Shown here: positions 63,166 to 64,000 of the stretch, piece by piece
How positions within the stretch are numbered: the stretch's first letter is position 1
How the letters are laid out: each line of letters opens with the position of its first letter
Assembly (NCBI GenBank): GCA_026391355.1
Contig: JAPLDH010000019.1
Coordinates: forward strand, 62,001 to 126,000
Direction of reading: 5' to 3'
Source of the DNA: Bacteroidota bacterium
Lineage (GTDB): Bacteria > Bacteroidota > Bacteroidia > Bacteroidales > FEN-979
Length of the DNA: 64,000 nt
Made by a program: the position numbers and the translations under genes
The notes under the pieces: generated by a model
Told to the model about the DNA's origin: nothing
The model's database searches: none
The model's input: the letters and a program-made list of their open reading frames with translations, nothing else

Positions 63166-63715
63166 ATGTCCATACCTCTTTTTGACCTTTTTAAGCCCAC
63201 CGTAAGAAACGCCGGTGGGGGCGGCGGGATAAAATCCGAGATCATCCTGATCATGTAAAGCGATATCGACTGGACGACATTCCCTGCCAGGGATGTCGAT
63301 GGTGTAACCATCTCCGACGATATCCAGCTTCTGACCGGAAAATTCATGCACAGCTTCTATATGACCCAGGGAACGATCAAAGAAAAAGCTCAAGGGTTCC
63401 AACCAGGACTGTGGTGGGTATGAGATTGGACTGGAAGGATTTTACCCTGGAATCGAAAAAGCCGTGCAGAAATGGATCCAGAACTTCGGGATCGACTTCA
63501 AGGGGATCGTCATCATCCAGTACTGTGCTTCTGCCAAGCGTTACCTGATCGGTGAACCCTGCAACCTGGTACACATCGAAACCATCGAAACAACCTGGGG
63601 CGAAGAGATCGACAAGGACAAAGGCCACAAATTCGGCTTCCTGTGCAAGCAGGGATCACCAATGGCCTTTTATGAAGGCAGCCTGCTGATGGATCCCAAT
63701 CCTCCCGTCAATTAA
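63166..63715 (+). pseudogene. phage structural gene with nonsense mutation and frameshift
   Basis: From ATG at 63166 the frame reads SIPLFDLFKPTVRNAGGGGGIKSEIILIM and stops at 63256-63258 (TAA). Past this it continues SDIDWTTFPARDVDGVTISDDIQLLTGKFMHSFYMTQGTIKEK, then a run of A at 63383-63387 where one base is missing. The remaining part in the next frame reads NQDCGGYEIGLEGFYPGIEKAVQKWIQNFG...YLIGEPCNLVHIETIE to the stop at 63715. The shortened copy near 56190 has GAA where this copy has TAA, which shows the stop is a mutation. The terminator 63754-63784 follows. Confidence 0.75.
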
Positions 63716-63753
63716 ATTGAAGCTTCTGTAGTGTTTTCATAGGTGTTAGTTTG

Positions 63754-63784
63754 AGCCTGTCGGAGCAATCCAACAGGCTTTTTT
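63754..63784 (+). terminator. Rho-independent terminator (copy 2 of phage-linked repeat)
   Basis: AGCCTGT...ACAGGCT stem with inner GGA/TCC pairing and a T run, 39 bases after the end of the broken structural gene. It shares GTTAGTTTGAGCCTGTCGG with the copy at 61188. Confidence 0.85.
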
Positions 63785-63938
63785 ACTTTATAATATTGTA
63801 TTGATATTATTGTAATTTTACATATTGCTATATATAAACGCAGTCAATTGAGTTTATTCAATTGTTAGCGGGTATTAATGCTATTGACCATCAAAGGAAT
63901 ATTTAAGAATCATAAATAAATAACAAAGCTATAAAACC

Positions 63939-64000
63939 ATGAAAATGAAAATAAGACTTGTAGTTTTGAATTTACTTTCAATAGTAATTTTAGTGTGTTT
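63939..64000 (+). CDS. exported protein, N-terminal signal only (cut by window edge)
   Basis: An open frame begins with ATG at 63939 and runs off the right edge. The visible 20 residues (MKMKIRLVVLNLLSIVILVC) form a signal peptide, possibly with a lipobox Cys. Nothing can be said of the mature protein. Confidence 0.55.
   Translation, partial: MKMKIRLVVLNLLSIVILVC

Noticed and set aside
62857-63402. two long minus-strand frames opposite the capsid-like gene
   Set aside because: They are the complement of the phage-like genes and cross both the stop mutation and gene boundary.
1-64000. tRNA or rRNA genes
   Set aside because: I looked for T-loop-like GGTTCGAATCC words and rRNA-like conserved blocks and found none; a covariance search would be needed to be sure.

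Overview
The window looks like a chromosome segment of a Bacteroidota bacterium (Bacteroidales/Marinilabiliales-like, moderate G+C). The basis is: C-terminal type IX secretion (T9SS) sorting domains, many exported Ig/PKD/FISUMP/LamG proteins, M16, LytS/LytTR and TPR-kinase families typical of the phylum, TAnnTTTG promoter boxes, and almost no Shine-Dalgarno sequences. No rRNA, tRNA or CRISPR array was seen.

Left third (1-11.4 kb): a minus-strand operon rfbD -> phosphoglucomutase/phosphomannomutase -> POTRA-type outer-membrane protein (cut by the left edge); a small gene with a decayed nucleotidyltransferase partner; a CotH-family protein; then a translesion-synthesis cassette. The cassette has a LexA-like XRE/S24 repressor diverging from dinB and a short DnaE-type polymerase, with a perfect palindrome over the repressor promoter. 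Both cassette spacers hold period-8 iterated inverted arrays.

Middle (11.4-35.7 kb): a 1337-residue IgGFc-binding-like/Ig-repeat/FISUMP protein, a DUF4258-DUF2283 toxin-antitoxin-like pair, two methyltransferase-fold genes, an SPFH protein, a coiled-coil membrane protein and a two-domain M16 protease. A plus-strand block follows: YCF48-like propeller lipoprotein, FISUMP protein, arylsulfotransferase-like and two-component-propeller T9SS cargo, CotH + lamin-tail T9SS protein, lipoprotein, VTC polyphosphate-polymerase-like protein, DUF4956 membrane protein, DUF2490 outer-membrane protein, and a LytS/LytTR pair. CotH-VTC-DUF4956 is a recurrent but poorly understood association.

Right third (35.7-64 kb) is accessory and eroding. 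It holds a TPR sensor kinase with a frame-shifting internal deletion, its NarL-type regulator, large repeat-rich surface proteins (a frameshifted PKD protein, a 1270-residue head-repeat protein with an S74 chaperone end, a GGN.DGF-repeat protein, a SUMF1 protein, two duplicated FISUMP paralogs), an ORF-less group II intron remnant, IS66 and ArdC-like fragments, a DUF4143 ATPase with a decayed cousin, and two copies of a defective phage structural module. Arrays of 7-8-base words with inverted partners occur throughout, some running into reading frames.
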